Of a stretch of DNA of 6,758 bases, positions 1 through 4,323 are shown piece after piece. Below the pieces are notes generated by a model. That model was not told where the DNA came from. It searched no databases and saw nothing but the letters and a program-made list of their open reading frames with translations. A program made the translations under genes and the position numbers. How positions within the stretch are numbered: position 1 is the stretch's first letter; every line of letters starts with the position of its first letter. Source of the stretch: Candidatus Omnitrophota bacterium (GTDB taxonomy: Bacteria > Omnitrophota > Gorgyraeia > Gygaellales > Profunditerraquicolaceae); NCBI GenBank assembly GCA_023247875.1, contig JAHFFQ010000176.1:1-6758 (forward strand), written 5' to 3'.

Positions 1-556
1 CCTTGCTGCCTAAGCGGTAAAGTTTGGGCTTAAGCGTATGAAAGGCAATATACTTCTGGACCAGGTGCATGGAATCAACCGGGACAAATAGCTTCTCATT
101 GCGGTCATATTCAATGACTAAATGGTCTTTACCTGCCCCCTGAAGCTTGACCTTCTCCATCCCCAGAAACCTTCCTATGCCATGCTGATTATGCACTACG
201 AGGTCGCCAACCTTCAAGTCAACAAAGTTATCCAGGGGGAATTCTTCGCTGAATACGGCGGCTTTGGAGCCGGAGGACTTTTTAAAAGGAAGGATGATCA
301 CGATGTTATGCGGCCAGAGCGGCCCACCCGTATCCGGGTTAAAGGTCTTGACTGCCCCTATCCTGTCATTATCCAGCTCAATGCGGATGGGCAGCTCAAA
401 GGAAACCGGGAAAATATCAATGATCGAGCCGCGCCGGGCAAACTCACCCTCCGAGAGCACCTGCTCCTGCCTCTTGTACCCGAACTCAACCAGGGTGGAA
501 TTAAGATATTCCAGCTCTATATTCTGGCCGGTATATAATTTCAGGGATTTAAACAT
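1..556 (-). CDS. mfd: Transcription-repair coupling factor Mfd, short form, N-terminal 185 residues (runs off the left edge)
   Basis: Mfd removes RNA polymerase stalled at DNA lesions and recruits UvrA for nucleotide excision repair. The minus-strand translation shows a UvrB-like domain 2 at residues 5-75, with the GEFARRGSIIDIFP motif at 37-50. The RNA-polymerase-interacting, CarD-like domain follows at about 113-170 (VGDLVVHNQHGIGRF, then KLFVPVDSMHLVQKY). The link to the translocase begins with KPKLYRLGS near 176. The helicase motors lie beyond the window. In E. coli Mfd the domain-2 motif sits near residue 160 and the CarD-like domain several hundred residues later. Here they are about 65 residues apart, so domains 1a, 1b and 3 are absent. 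Counterparts of E. coli UvrA-contact residues R165 and R181 are present (R42, R58), while F185 aligns with Asp. ATG at 556 is the only sensible start: the frame is open upstream to about 710, but that stretch is not Mfd-like. Identification is very secure. Confidence 0.95.
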   Translation of the reverse strand, partial: MFKSLKLYTGQNIELEYLNSTLVEFGYKRQEQVLSEGEFARRGSIIDIFPVSFELPIRIELDNDRIGAVKTFNPDTGGPLWPHNIVIILPFKKSSGSKAAVFSEEFPLDNFVDLKVGDLVVHNQHGIGRFLGMEKVKLQGAGKDHLVIEYDRNEKLFVPVDSMHLVQKYIAFHTLKPKLYRLGSK

Positions 557-564
557 GATGATAT

Positions 565-592
565 ATTGTCTCAAATGCCTGCCTTTTGTCAA
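565..592 (-). promoter_or_regulatory. Predicted mfd promoter, nearly leaderless
   Basis: On the minus strand a perfect -35 TTGACA (587-592) is followed after 16 bp by GACAAT (565-570), a 4/6 match to the -10 consensus. The expected transcription start is about 558, only one or two bases before the mfd ATG at 556. No SD sequence is visible upstream of that ATG, which fits a leaderless message. The -10 box is mediocre, so the exact start could shift by a few bases. Confidence 0.5.
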
Positions 593-618
593 GGCGCTCT
601 TTTTATTTTCGGGGGTAC

Positions 619-647
619 TTGAAATCCGGCAGATTATGTGGCATACT
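619..647 (+). promoter_or_regulatory. Predicted plus-strand promoter for a small RNA
   Basis: TTGAAA (619-624), a 17-bp spacer and CATACT (642-647) form a sigma70-like promoter firing away from mfd. The expected start is about 654. It lies about 100 bp before an intrinsic terminator and no large gene lies between them, which suggests a stand-alone small transcript. Confidence 0.5.
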
Positions 648-653
648 ACTATT

Positions 654-755
654 GGAAGTGGAAGCAGGAAATGGAACAAGGAGGAAAGGTGCGATAGCGC
701 AAGCTATTAGGCCTATCACCTACAAGAAAACCCCGGAACCAATCGGGGCTTTTTT
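654..755 (+). ncRNA. Candidate small RNA of about 100 nt, family unknown
   Basis: The segment is bounded by a plausible promoter and a good terminator. It contains a hairpin with five base pairs closed by a GCAA tetraloop (ATAGC-GCAA-GCTAT, 693-706). An alternative, larger pairing joins GGTG (689-692) and ATAG with CTATCACC (713-720). The only reading frames are trivial: an 8-codon ORF beginning ATGGAACAAGG at 671 has poor SD spacing. I compared it by eye with SRP RNA, 6S RNA and common riboswitches (SAM, TPP, preQ1, c-di-GMP, fluoride, THF) and saw no match. It could be a regulatory RNA or a leader left behind when its gene was lost. Confidence 0.35.
731..755 (+). terminator. Intrinsic terminator
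   Basis: CCCCG (731-735) pairs with CGGGG (744-748) around an 8-nt loop. A G-T closing pair shortens the loop to 6. It is followed after one C by six T residues (750-755) on the plus strand and would end the small transcript starting near 654. Confidence 0.8.
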
Positions 756-763
756 GTTTGTGA

Positions 764-806
764 GGCCACAACTTAGCGAGCGCCAGCGAAGCTAAGTTGT
801 TTGGCC
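764..806. repeat. Large palindrome with 10-bp arms
   Basis: ACAACTTAGC (768-777) is the exact reverse complement of GCTAAGTTGT (791-800), and GGCC at 764-767 and 803-806 can extend the stem after a short mismatch. The 13-nt loop carries GAGC and GCGAA. It lies directly after the terminator at 731-755 and has no T tract, so it is not a second terminator. Confidence 0.8.
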
Positions 807-812
807 GAACAA

Positions 813-870
813 ATCCTTGCAGTTGCGAGCAAATTGTCTCATAATTTGCGAAGCGTTTAACTGCAAGGAT
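813..870. repeat. Nested inverted repeat with 12-bp outer arms
   Basis: Outer arms ATCCTTGCAGTT (813-824) and AACTGCAAGGAT (859-870) are perfectly complementary. Inside them GCAAATT (829-835) and AATTTGC (843-849) form a second 7-bp stem. The stems are separated by GCGA on one side and GAAGCGTTT on the other. A second copy of the inner hairpin and right outer arm lies at 939-980 without a left arm. Confidence 0.8.
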
Positions 871-1019
871 CTTTCCGATTGTTTAAAAATCTGCGCCGCG
901 TTTGTTGCGGGTATCTTTGTATAGTGAGGAGGCTACGAGCAAATTTGTTTCCAATTTGCGAAGCGGTTAACTGCAAGGATCTTTCCGAATAGCGCTTAGT
1001 TGCGGGTATCTTTGTATAG
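826..1019 (+). repeat. Imperfect tandem direct repeat, two copies (826-924 and 936-1019)
   Basis: Both copies begin CGAGCAAATT, continue with a small AT-rich hairpin, then AATTTGCGAAGCG and TTAACTGCAAGGATCTTTCCGA, and end with TTGCGGGTATCTTTGTATAG. Copy one is 99 nt and copy two 84 nt. The length difference lies in the middle, between CTTTCCGA and TTGCGGG, where they diverge. Only two copies are present and the repeats are palindromic inside, so this is not a CRISPR array. Confidence 0.8.
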
Positions 1020-1022
1020 CAA

Positions 1023-1052
1023 AGCGTACGCGAACTATCCCGAAGCGTACGC
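1023..1052. repeat. Repeated self-complementary GCGTACGC boxes
   Basis: AGCGTACGC occurs at 1023-1031 and 1044-1052. Its core GCGTACGC is itself a perfect palindrome, so the two copies are both direct repeats and arms of a hairpin around GAACTATCCCGAA. GCCAG and CTGGC at 1051-1066 form a further small hairpin immediately after. Confidence 0.7.
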
Positions 1053-1177
1053 CAGCAGATTTCTGGCGAAATCTACCACTGGTTACGCAAGGTATTTAAG
1101 CCATGAATCTTTTCCATTCATTAGGTCTTCTCTCCTAGGGCGATCAGAAGAAATGTTCAAGTTATTGAATTTACAGT

Positions 1178-1206
1178 AAAATAAAAATCCCAGCGCATGG
1201 CCAGGA
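1178..1206 (-). terminator. Intrinsic terminator of the two-gene minus-strand unit
   Basis: Read on the minus strand, TCCTGGC (1200-1206) pairs with GCTGGGA (1188-1194), five Watson-Crick and two G-T pairs, around a 5-nt loop. The tail is TTTTTATTTT (1178-1187). It begins about 10 bp after the stop codon at 1216. Confidence 0.75.
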
Positions 1207-1215
1207 AATAACGGA

Positions 1216-2211
1216 TTACTTATTCTTAGGTAGATTTGTTATATACTTCTTTATTATTTTTCTTACCAGATCCTTCCATCCCTTCTTATGCACAATTCGT
1301 TCAAAGTTTTTGCCGTATCTCCCTGAGAGTAACTCAACGCGGCTTTTTTGACTCAAGGTTTTCCAATCTTCAAACATTACATAAACGGCATTTCCATATT
1401 CCATATTCTCAAAAACAACAAAATCCTCGCGCAATAAAGCACCAAGATACCTTTCTGATCCACTCATGCCATAAACCAATGTAACCTTCCCATTTGTTGG
1501 TTTTAAACTTTGAAAGAAATCATATCGATCTTCCATATCTTTCCGCTCTGGCTCTGAAAGAGTACGTCCTTTACTTAGTCTGGCCAACGTCTCTTCGCGT
1601 GTACCTGGAGGCAGTATTTCCCAAGAAACACTTAATGTTTCTAAGTATTCTTTAAGGGTCCTCCCTGCAGGTAAAACGTCACAAAAACCAATGTTTTCCT
1701 GCAGAATATTTAAGTCTTTCAGAAGCCGCTCCTTAAAATCACGGGATTTCTTATCTATTACTTCTTCCACTTCAAATTTGATCATATATGTATCTTGCCC
1801 TAGAGCATTATTAGGAGACTCCATTCTAATTTTTAGAGATTCGGGTGCGTGAAATTCCCTTTGATATCTCTCCTTAGTCCAACTTACATCATGAGTCCCC
1901 CTTCCCCTGTCTCCATAATTAGGCGCATCAACGCTAACAGTATAGGACTCCATAGGGAGATCTTTCCTTTTTATTTCATAACCATTTTTATTACGATCAC
2001 TGTATTTCCCACGATTTTTGGAAGGTAAAATGGTATTGGGGAAAGATAAACCAGAATCAGTTAGTTTAATAGACAAGTGATTTAATAATCCTATCTTAAT
2101 GTCATTAGCTGAAAAGGTTTTGACACAACCTATAACAATCTGATTAGTGTTAATTTTCTCCAATTTTAGAAGAATTGACTTAGGTATTTTACGGAAGTTT
2201 TTCTTAGGCAT
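1216..2211 (-). CDS. Uncharacterised soluble protein, 331 aa
   Basis: I do not recognise a named domain. The protein has no signal peptide or membrane segment and is rich in Lys, Arg and Glu, so it is probably cytoplasmic. Features that look constrained are a central segment around residues 88-111 (ESYTVSVDAPNYGD, ending THDVSW), and a helix near 158-176 (DFKERLLKDLNILQENIG). There is also SWEILPPGTREETLARL at 196-212 and a C-terminal block at 273-320 (GNAVYVMFEDW, then LLSGRYGKNFERIVH and GWKDLVRKII). I have a vague impression of similar C-terminal blocks in other bacterial hypothetical proteins but cannot name the family. The ATG at 2211 has AAGGAG at 2219-2224 with 7-nt spacing. The gene starts 22 bp after its upstream neighbour and ends at a terminator, so it is the second cistron of a two-gene operon. 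Codons are AT-rich. Confidence 0.85.
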   Translation of the reverse strand: MPKKNFRKIPKSILLKLEKINTNQIVIGCVKTFSANDIKIGLLNHLSIKLTDSGLSFPNTILPSKNRGKYSDRNKNGYEIKRKDLPMESYTVSVDAPNYGDRGRGTHDVSWTKERYQREFHAPESLKIRMESPNNALGQDTYMIKFEVEEVIDKKSRDFKERLLKDLNILQENIGFCDVLPAGRTLKEYLETLSVSWEILPPGTREETLARLSKGRTLSEPERKDMEDRYDFFQSLKPTNGKVTLVYGMSGSERYLGALLREDFVVFENMEYGNAVYVMFEDWKTLSQKSRVELLSGRYGKNFERIVHKKGWKDLVRKIIKKYITNLPKNK

Positions 2212-2233
2212 TTATCAGCTCCTTTCTATATTC

Positions 2234-2698
2234 TTATCCTAAAGTCAGTATGCCAAAAATTGCTATAAGGGAAATCCCGAATATAAACGTCCAGTGGTGT
2301 AATGGCAGAAGATAGCGAAGAAGAATGTTAATTAGACGGAAGTTCCTCTTTGCTTTCCTGCTTATTTTCTGAAGCCTATTGATTTCTTGCGTATTTTCCT
2401 GAGATTCATTATTCAATTCATTAATCCGATCATCAACTCTTATGCCACACAAATTATAGTGTTTACTATCAATTCTAAGCCTAACGAAAATTACCCCCGA
2501 TAATATAGAGAAAACTAACGATCCCAAACCTAGCTTCAATAATATATTTAAATAGCTAGGAATACTTGGATTAGTAAGTTTTATGGAGAAAACGATAGCT
2601 CCCGTAGCTAAACCGATTAGCCATTTAGCTAAATCAGTATACCCCTCATTAACTTCACTTCTAAGTTGATCTGTTATATTGTTTCTATGTGGTTCCAT
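2234..2698 (-). CDS. Uncharacterised three-helix membrane protein, about 154 aa
   Basis: Starting at ATG 2698, the protein has a polar N-terminus and a hydrophobic helix at about 24-40 (AKWLIGLATGAIVFSI). A second helix lies at 50-74 and a charged, coiled-coil-like segment at 86-120 (DDRINELNNESQENTQEINRL). A last helix is at 134-153, ending four bases' worth of residues from the stop. The two-helix-plus-charged-helix layout recalls small SLATT-type membrane proteins, but I see no diagnostic motif. The same frame extends to a TTG at 2761 that would add 21 residues. Neither start has a convincing SD. I prefer ATG because the extra residues do not resemble a domain, but the short distance from promoter to TTG keeps it possible. 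It is the first cistron ahead of the 331-aa protein and probably works with it at the inner membrane. Confidence 0.8.
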   Translation of the reverse strand: MEPHRNNITDQLRSEVNEGYTDLAKWLIGLATGAIVFSIKLTNPSIPSYLNILLKLGLGSLVFSILSGVIFVRLRIDSKHYNLCGIRVDDRINELNNESQENTQEINRLQKISRKAKRNFRLINILLRYLLPLHHWTFIFGISLIAIFGILTLG

Positions 2699-2783
2699 GG
2701 CCAATAAGTTGCCAACTTTTGTATGGCAAATCTGTAAATTTTTACCCCATTGTAGCTTCAAAACTGTAATTTTTTATTTACTA

Positions 2784-2792
2784 ATTATAACA
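2784..2792 (-). promoter_or_regulatory. Extended -10 promoter of the minus-strand operon
   Basis: On the minus strand TGTTATAAT combines a perfect TATAAT (2784-2789) with the upstream TG of an extended -10. A -35 box is poor: the hexamer 17 bp upstream is TGTCAA, the complement of the plus promoter's TTGACA. The start would be near 2777, 16 nt before the TTG or about 79 nt before the ATG of the membrane protein. Confidence 0.6.
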
Positions 2793-2806
2793 CAAAATTT
2801 AGTGTA

Positions 2807-2835
2807 TTGACATATCATAGATTAAGTTATAGAAT
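2807..2835 (+). promoter_or_regulatory. Promoter of the TPR membrane protein gene
   Basis: Perfect TTGACA (2807-2812), 17-bp spacer and TAGAAT (2830-2835) on the plus strand, with start expected near 2842, about 30 nt before the ATG at 2872. It lies just beyond the extended -10 of the divergent operon, so the two polymerase sites overlap and could compete or be controlled by one regulator. Confidence 0.7.
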
Positions 2836-2871
2836 TATAGTTGGTTAGGAAGATTGGAGGAGTGGAAAAAG

Positions 2872-3888
2872 ATGAATTTTAAACAAATAATGTGGAAATT
2901 AAAACATGTTTCTATTTTACGTATACTAGCATATGCTTTGCTTATCATCTTAGTAGTATCATTAATAAATATAACCTCCTTTTTCTGGAAGTGCTCATTG
3001 TTACCTATCGCTAAAGTTATTTTAAAACCCCTTATCATACCTAATGTATCTTCTTCGGGAATAGAACCGAAAACAATATTTGAAGCCACGCTTAATGGTG
3101 CTAATTTCGCTATTGTTTATATATCTATTTTATTGGCTTTTACGGCTTTAATTGTTACTTTCGCCAGTATTTGGTGGGGTCATAAGATTAACCTGATAAG
3201 AAAATGCCATAGAGATTATTTGATTTTCAAAAAGAATGCGCCTTTAGAGGCACGCCTTACCACAGCTAAAATATTCGTTATAGACAGGAGATTTGCCGAA
3301 GCATGGGAAGAAATAAAAGATTTACCTGATGATTTTAATTACGAAATCCCGTTGTTCAAAGCAAAGATCCTTTTTGGACAAGAACATGAAGGATCTAGTT
3401 TTGGCCCTATAATGAAACTACTGCATAAAGCTCGATCATTTCCCGAATTAGCAGAAGAAACAAAATCAGTTATTGATTGTGAAATTAGCAGAACATATTT
3501 TAAAGAAAAGAAAGATTACAAAAAAGCTTTGGAATATGCAGAAAAATCAATTGAAGAAGATTATACTTATTGCACTGCTTACCATGCCAAGGCGCTATCT
3601 TTAAGACATCTTGGCGATTTAGATGAGGCAATTAAAACGCTAGAAGATATAATAATATGGGATCGGAGTTACGACATAGCTTACTATAACTTAGCTTGTT
3701 ACTATGCTCAAAAATCTAGAACGGAAGATAACTCTGCCCAAAAAATAATCCTCAAAAATAAGGCTACTTCATATTTTAGAAAAGCTATGGACTTGCAACC
3801 TAAGGTTAAAGACTTAGTTACTTTTTCTGCTACCGACCCTGATCTTGACCCAATCAGAACTGAAATAAATAATCTTCCCACAAGCTAA
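2872..3888 (+). CDS. Membrane-anchored TPR protein, 338 aa
   Basis: Two hydrophobic segments at about 14-38 and 78-102 anchor the N-terminus. The roughly 235 residues after WWGHKINL (101-108) are soluble. Within them residues 200-310 form tetratricopeptide-like helix pairs: YFKEKKDYKKALEYAEKSIE, AYHAKALSLRHLGDLDEAIK, and AYYNLACYYAQ, followed by ATSYFRKAMDLQP. The ending FSATDPDLDPIR is typical of TPR proteins. TPRs bind partner proteins, so this is likely a scaffold at the membrane. ATG at 2872 is chosen because GGAGGAG lies at 2856-2862 with 9-nt spacing. The in-frame TTG at 2854 overlaps that SD and has none of its own. It is transcribed divergently from the membrane protein and 331-aa gene, a common layout for genes that act together. 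Specific function unknown; codons are AT-rich. Confidence 0.88.
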   Translation: MNFKQIMWKLKHVSILRILAYALLIILVVSLINITSFFWKCSLLPIAKVILKPLIIPNVSSSGIEPKTIFEATLNGANFAIVYISILLAFTALIVTFASIWWGHKINLIRKCHRDYLIFKKNAPLEARLTTAKIFVIDRRFAEAWEEIKDLPDDFNYEIPLFKAKILFGQEHEGSSFGPIMKLLHKARSFPELAEETKSVIDCEISRTYFKEKKDYKKALEYAEKSIEEDYTYCTAYHAKALSLRHLGDLDEAIKTLEDIIIWDRSYDIAYYNLACYYAQKSRTEDNSAQKIILKNKATSYFRKAMDLQPKVKDLVTFSATDPDLDPIRTEINNLPTS

Positions 3889-3907
3889 TACTAATTATTA
3901 TATAAAT

Positions 3908-3937
3908 AAAAAAGGCTATCAATTGATAGCCTTTTTT
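3908..3937. terminator. Perfect bidirectional intrinsic terminator
   Basis: GGCTATC (3914-3920) and GATAGCC (3925-3931) pair perfectly around AATT, with six T residues after it on the plus strand (3932-3937) and six A residues before it (3908-3913). It ends the TPR gene (stop at 3886-3888) and, on the minus strand, the small transcript that starts near 4009. Confidence 0.92.
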
Positions 3938-3959
3938 AAACATAAACATTAGGAACCGT

Positions 3960-3995
3960 TTAATACCAGGGTTCTCTTTCTCTCATTCTAAGCAT
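3960..3995 (-). CDS. Candidate 11-residue peptide, MLRMREREPWY
   Basis: The ORF starts with ATG at 3995 and ends with TAA at 3960-3962. AAAGGTG at 4002-4008 is a fair SD, six bases before the ATG. A strong-looking promoter (4016-4044) would start the RNA near 4009, just upstream of that SD, and the perfect terminator at 3908-3931 ends it. GAACC (within the ORF) and GGTTC (just after the stop) can pair. The peptide is charged and hydrophilic, without a membrane segment, so it is unlike type I toxins. It resembles no peptide I know. It may be a translated small protein, a leader peptide whose downstream gene is gone, or an accidental ORF in a regulatory RNA of about 100 nt. Confidence 0.4.
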   Translation of the reverse strand: MLRMREREPWY

Positions 3996-4015
3996 TTTAC
4001 TCACCTTTCGTTAAA

Positions 4016-4044
4016 AGTATACCTAAAAACACTGCCAAAATCAA
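4016..4044 (-). promoter_or_regulatory. Promoter of the 11-codon transcript
   Basis: Read on the minus strand: TTGATT (4039-4044), 17-bp spacer, TATACT (4016-4021). Both boxes are close to consensus and the spacing is ideal. The start is expected near 4009. Confidence 0.65.
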
Positions 4045-4057
4045 TACCCCTGACGTC

Positions 4058-4162
4058 TAATAAGAAAGGGCTTTCTTTATAAACAACAATAGCCCTGGTA
4101 AAGATCAAGGCTAGTTTTCCAATTAAAGCTAGTTTTTGGTTTGATTTGCTTTCCCCATAAGC
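4058..4162 (-). ncRNA. Candidate small RNA of about 105 nt, family unknown
   Basis: A minus-strand promoter (4169-4197) predicts a start near 4162. A hairpin of AGGGCT (4091-4096) and AGCCCT (4067-4072) followed by TTCTTATT could end it near 4058, though its 18-nt loop makes a weak terminator. The 5' end can fold as GCTT-AAGC within a larger GATTTTGCTT/AAGCAAATC pairing, and AAAACTAGC appears twice in the middle. A 9-codon ORF starts ATGGGGAAAGC with no SD. No match to a riboswitch or housekeeping RNA was recognised by eye. Confidence 0.35.
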
Positions 4163-4168
4163 AAAATC

Positions 4169-4197
4169 ATTTTACCTTAATCTTAATTACTCGTCAA
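4169..4197 (-). promoter_or_regulatory. Predicted promoter of the candidate small RNA
   Basis: On the minus strand TTGACG (4192-4197), 17-bp spacer, TAAAAT (4169-4174): ten of twelve consensus positions. A weaker second candidate, TTGACA (4227-4232) with TGAAAT (4204-4209), also 17 bp apart, lies immediately upstream in the same direction. Confidence 0.6.
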
Positions 4198-4323
4198 GGG
4201 TTTATTTCACCCCTAGATCCCCCCTTTGTCAAAGAATTCTCCGCCAAAATAACTATTATCTACTAGAACTATGGAACACTTATATTTATGTCTACCTAAT
4301 CATTTCTTAAATCCCGAAGCGTT

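Larger units (their letters stand above)
757..1177. other. Gene-free repeat region
   Basis: No credible reading frame on either strand. The stretch is filled with inverted repeats (764-806, 813-870, 939-959, 1023-1052, 1051-1066) and an imperfect direct repeat (826-924 and 936-1019). Loops repeatedly contain GCGAGC or CGAGC followed by GCGAAGC. From about 1098 to 1177 I see no recognisable structure. Confidence 0.75.
3938..4323. other. Long intergenic region with small minus-strand transcripts
   Basis: No gene of ordinary size on either strand. The minus strand carries promoter-like sites at 4016-4044, 4169-4197 and, weaker, 4204-4232. It also carries an 11-codon ORF (3960-3995), a duplicated AAAACTAGC (4112-4119 and 4128-4136 as the plus-strand GCTAGTTTT copies) and a hairpin at about 4142-4171. 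From 4233 to 4323 I see nothing recognisable apart from the run-out of the PLD gene, and no clear terminator for that gene. Confidence 0.6.

Noticed and set aside
122..710. Plus-strand ORFs of 138 and 148 aa
   Set aside because: They lie opposite mfd, whose minus-strand translation matches the family throughout; the plus-strand products resemble nothing.
654..755. Known riboswitch or SRP/6S RNA
   Set aside because: None of the conserved cores I know (GGAAGGAAGCAG of SRP, CTGAGA of TPP, GCAAACC of c-di-GMP-I and others) is present.
586..795. Plus-strand ORF of 69 aa
   Set aside because: It runs through a promoter, an intrinsic terminator and a palindrome, has no SD and no protein-like pattern.
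826..1019. CRISPR-like array
   Set aside because: Only two long imperfect copies, with internal palindromes and no uniform short repeat with unique spacers.
1236..1484. Plus-strand ORF of 82 aa
   Set aside because: Antisense shadow of the 331-aa gene, which has an SD, operon context and terminator.
2854..2871. TTG start adding six residues to the TPR protein
   Set aside because: The added codons contain the SD for ATG 2872 and no SD precedes the TTG.
2835..3089. Minus-strand ORF of 84 aa
   Set aside because: Antisense to the TPR gene's start and overlapping both divergent promoters.
4142..4171. Plus-strand hairpin followed by TTTT as a terminator
   Set aside because: It is AT-rich with a bulge, has no plus-strand gene ahead of it, and overlaps the -10 box of a minus-strand promoter.
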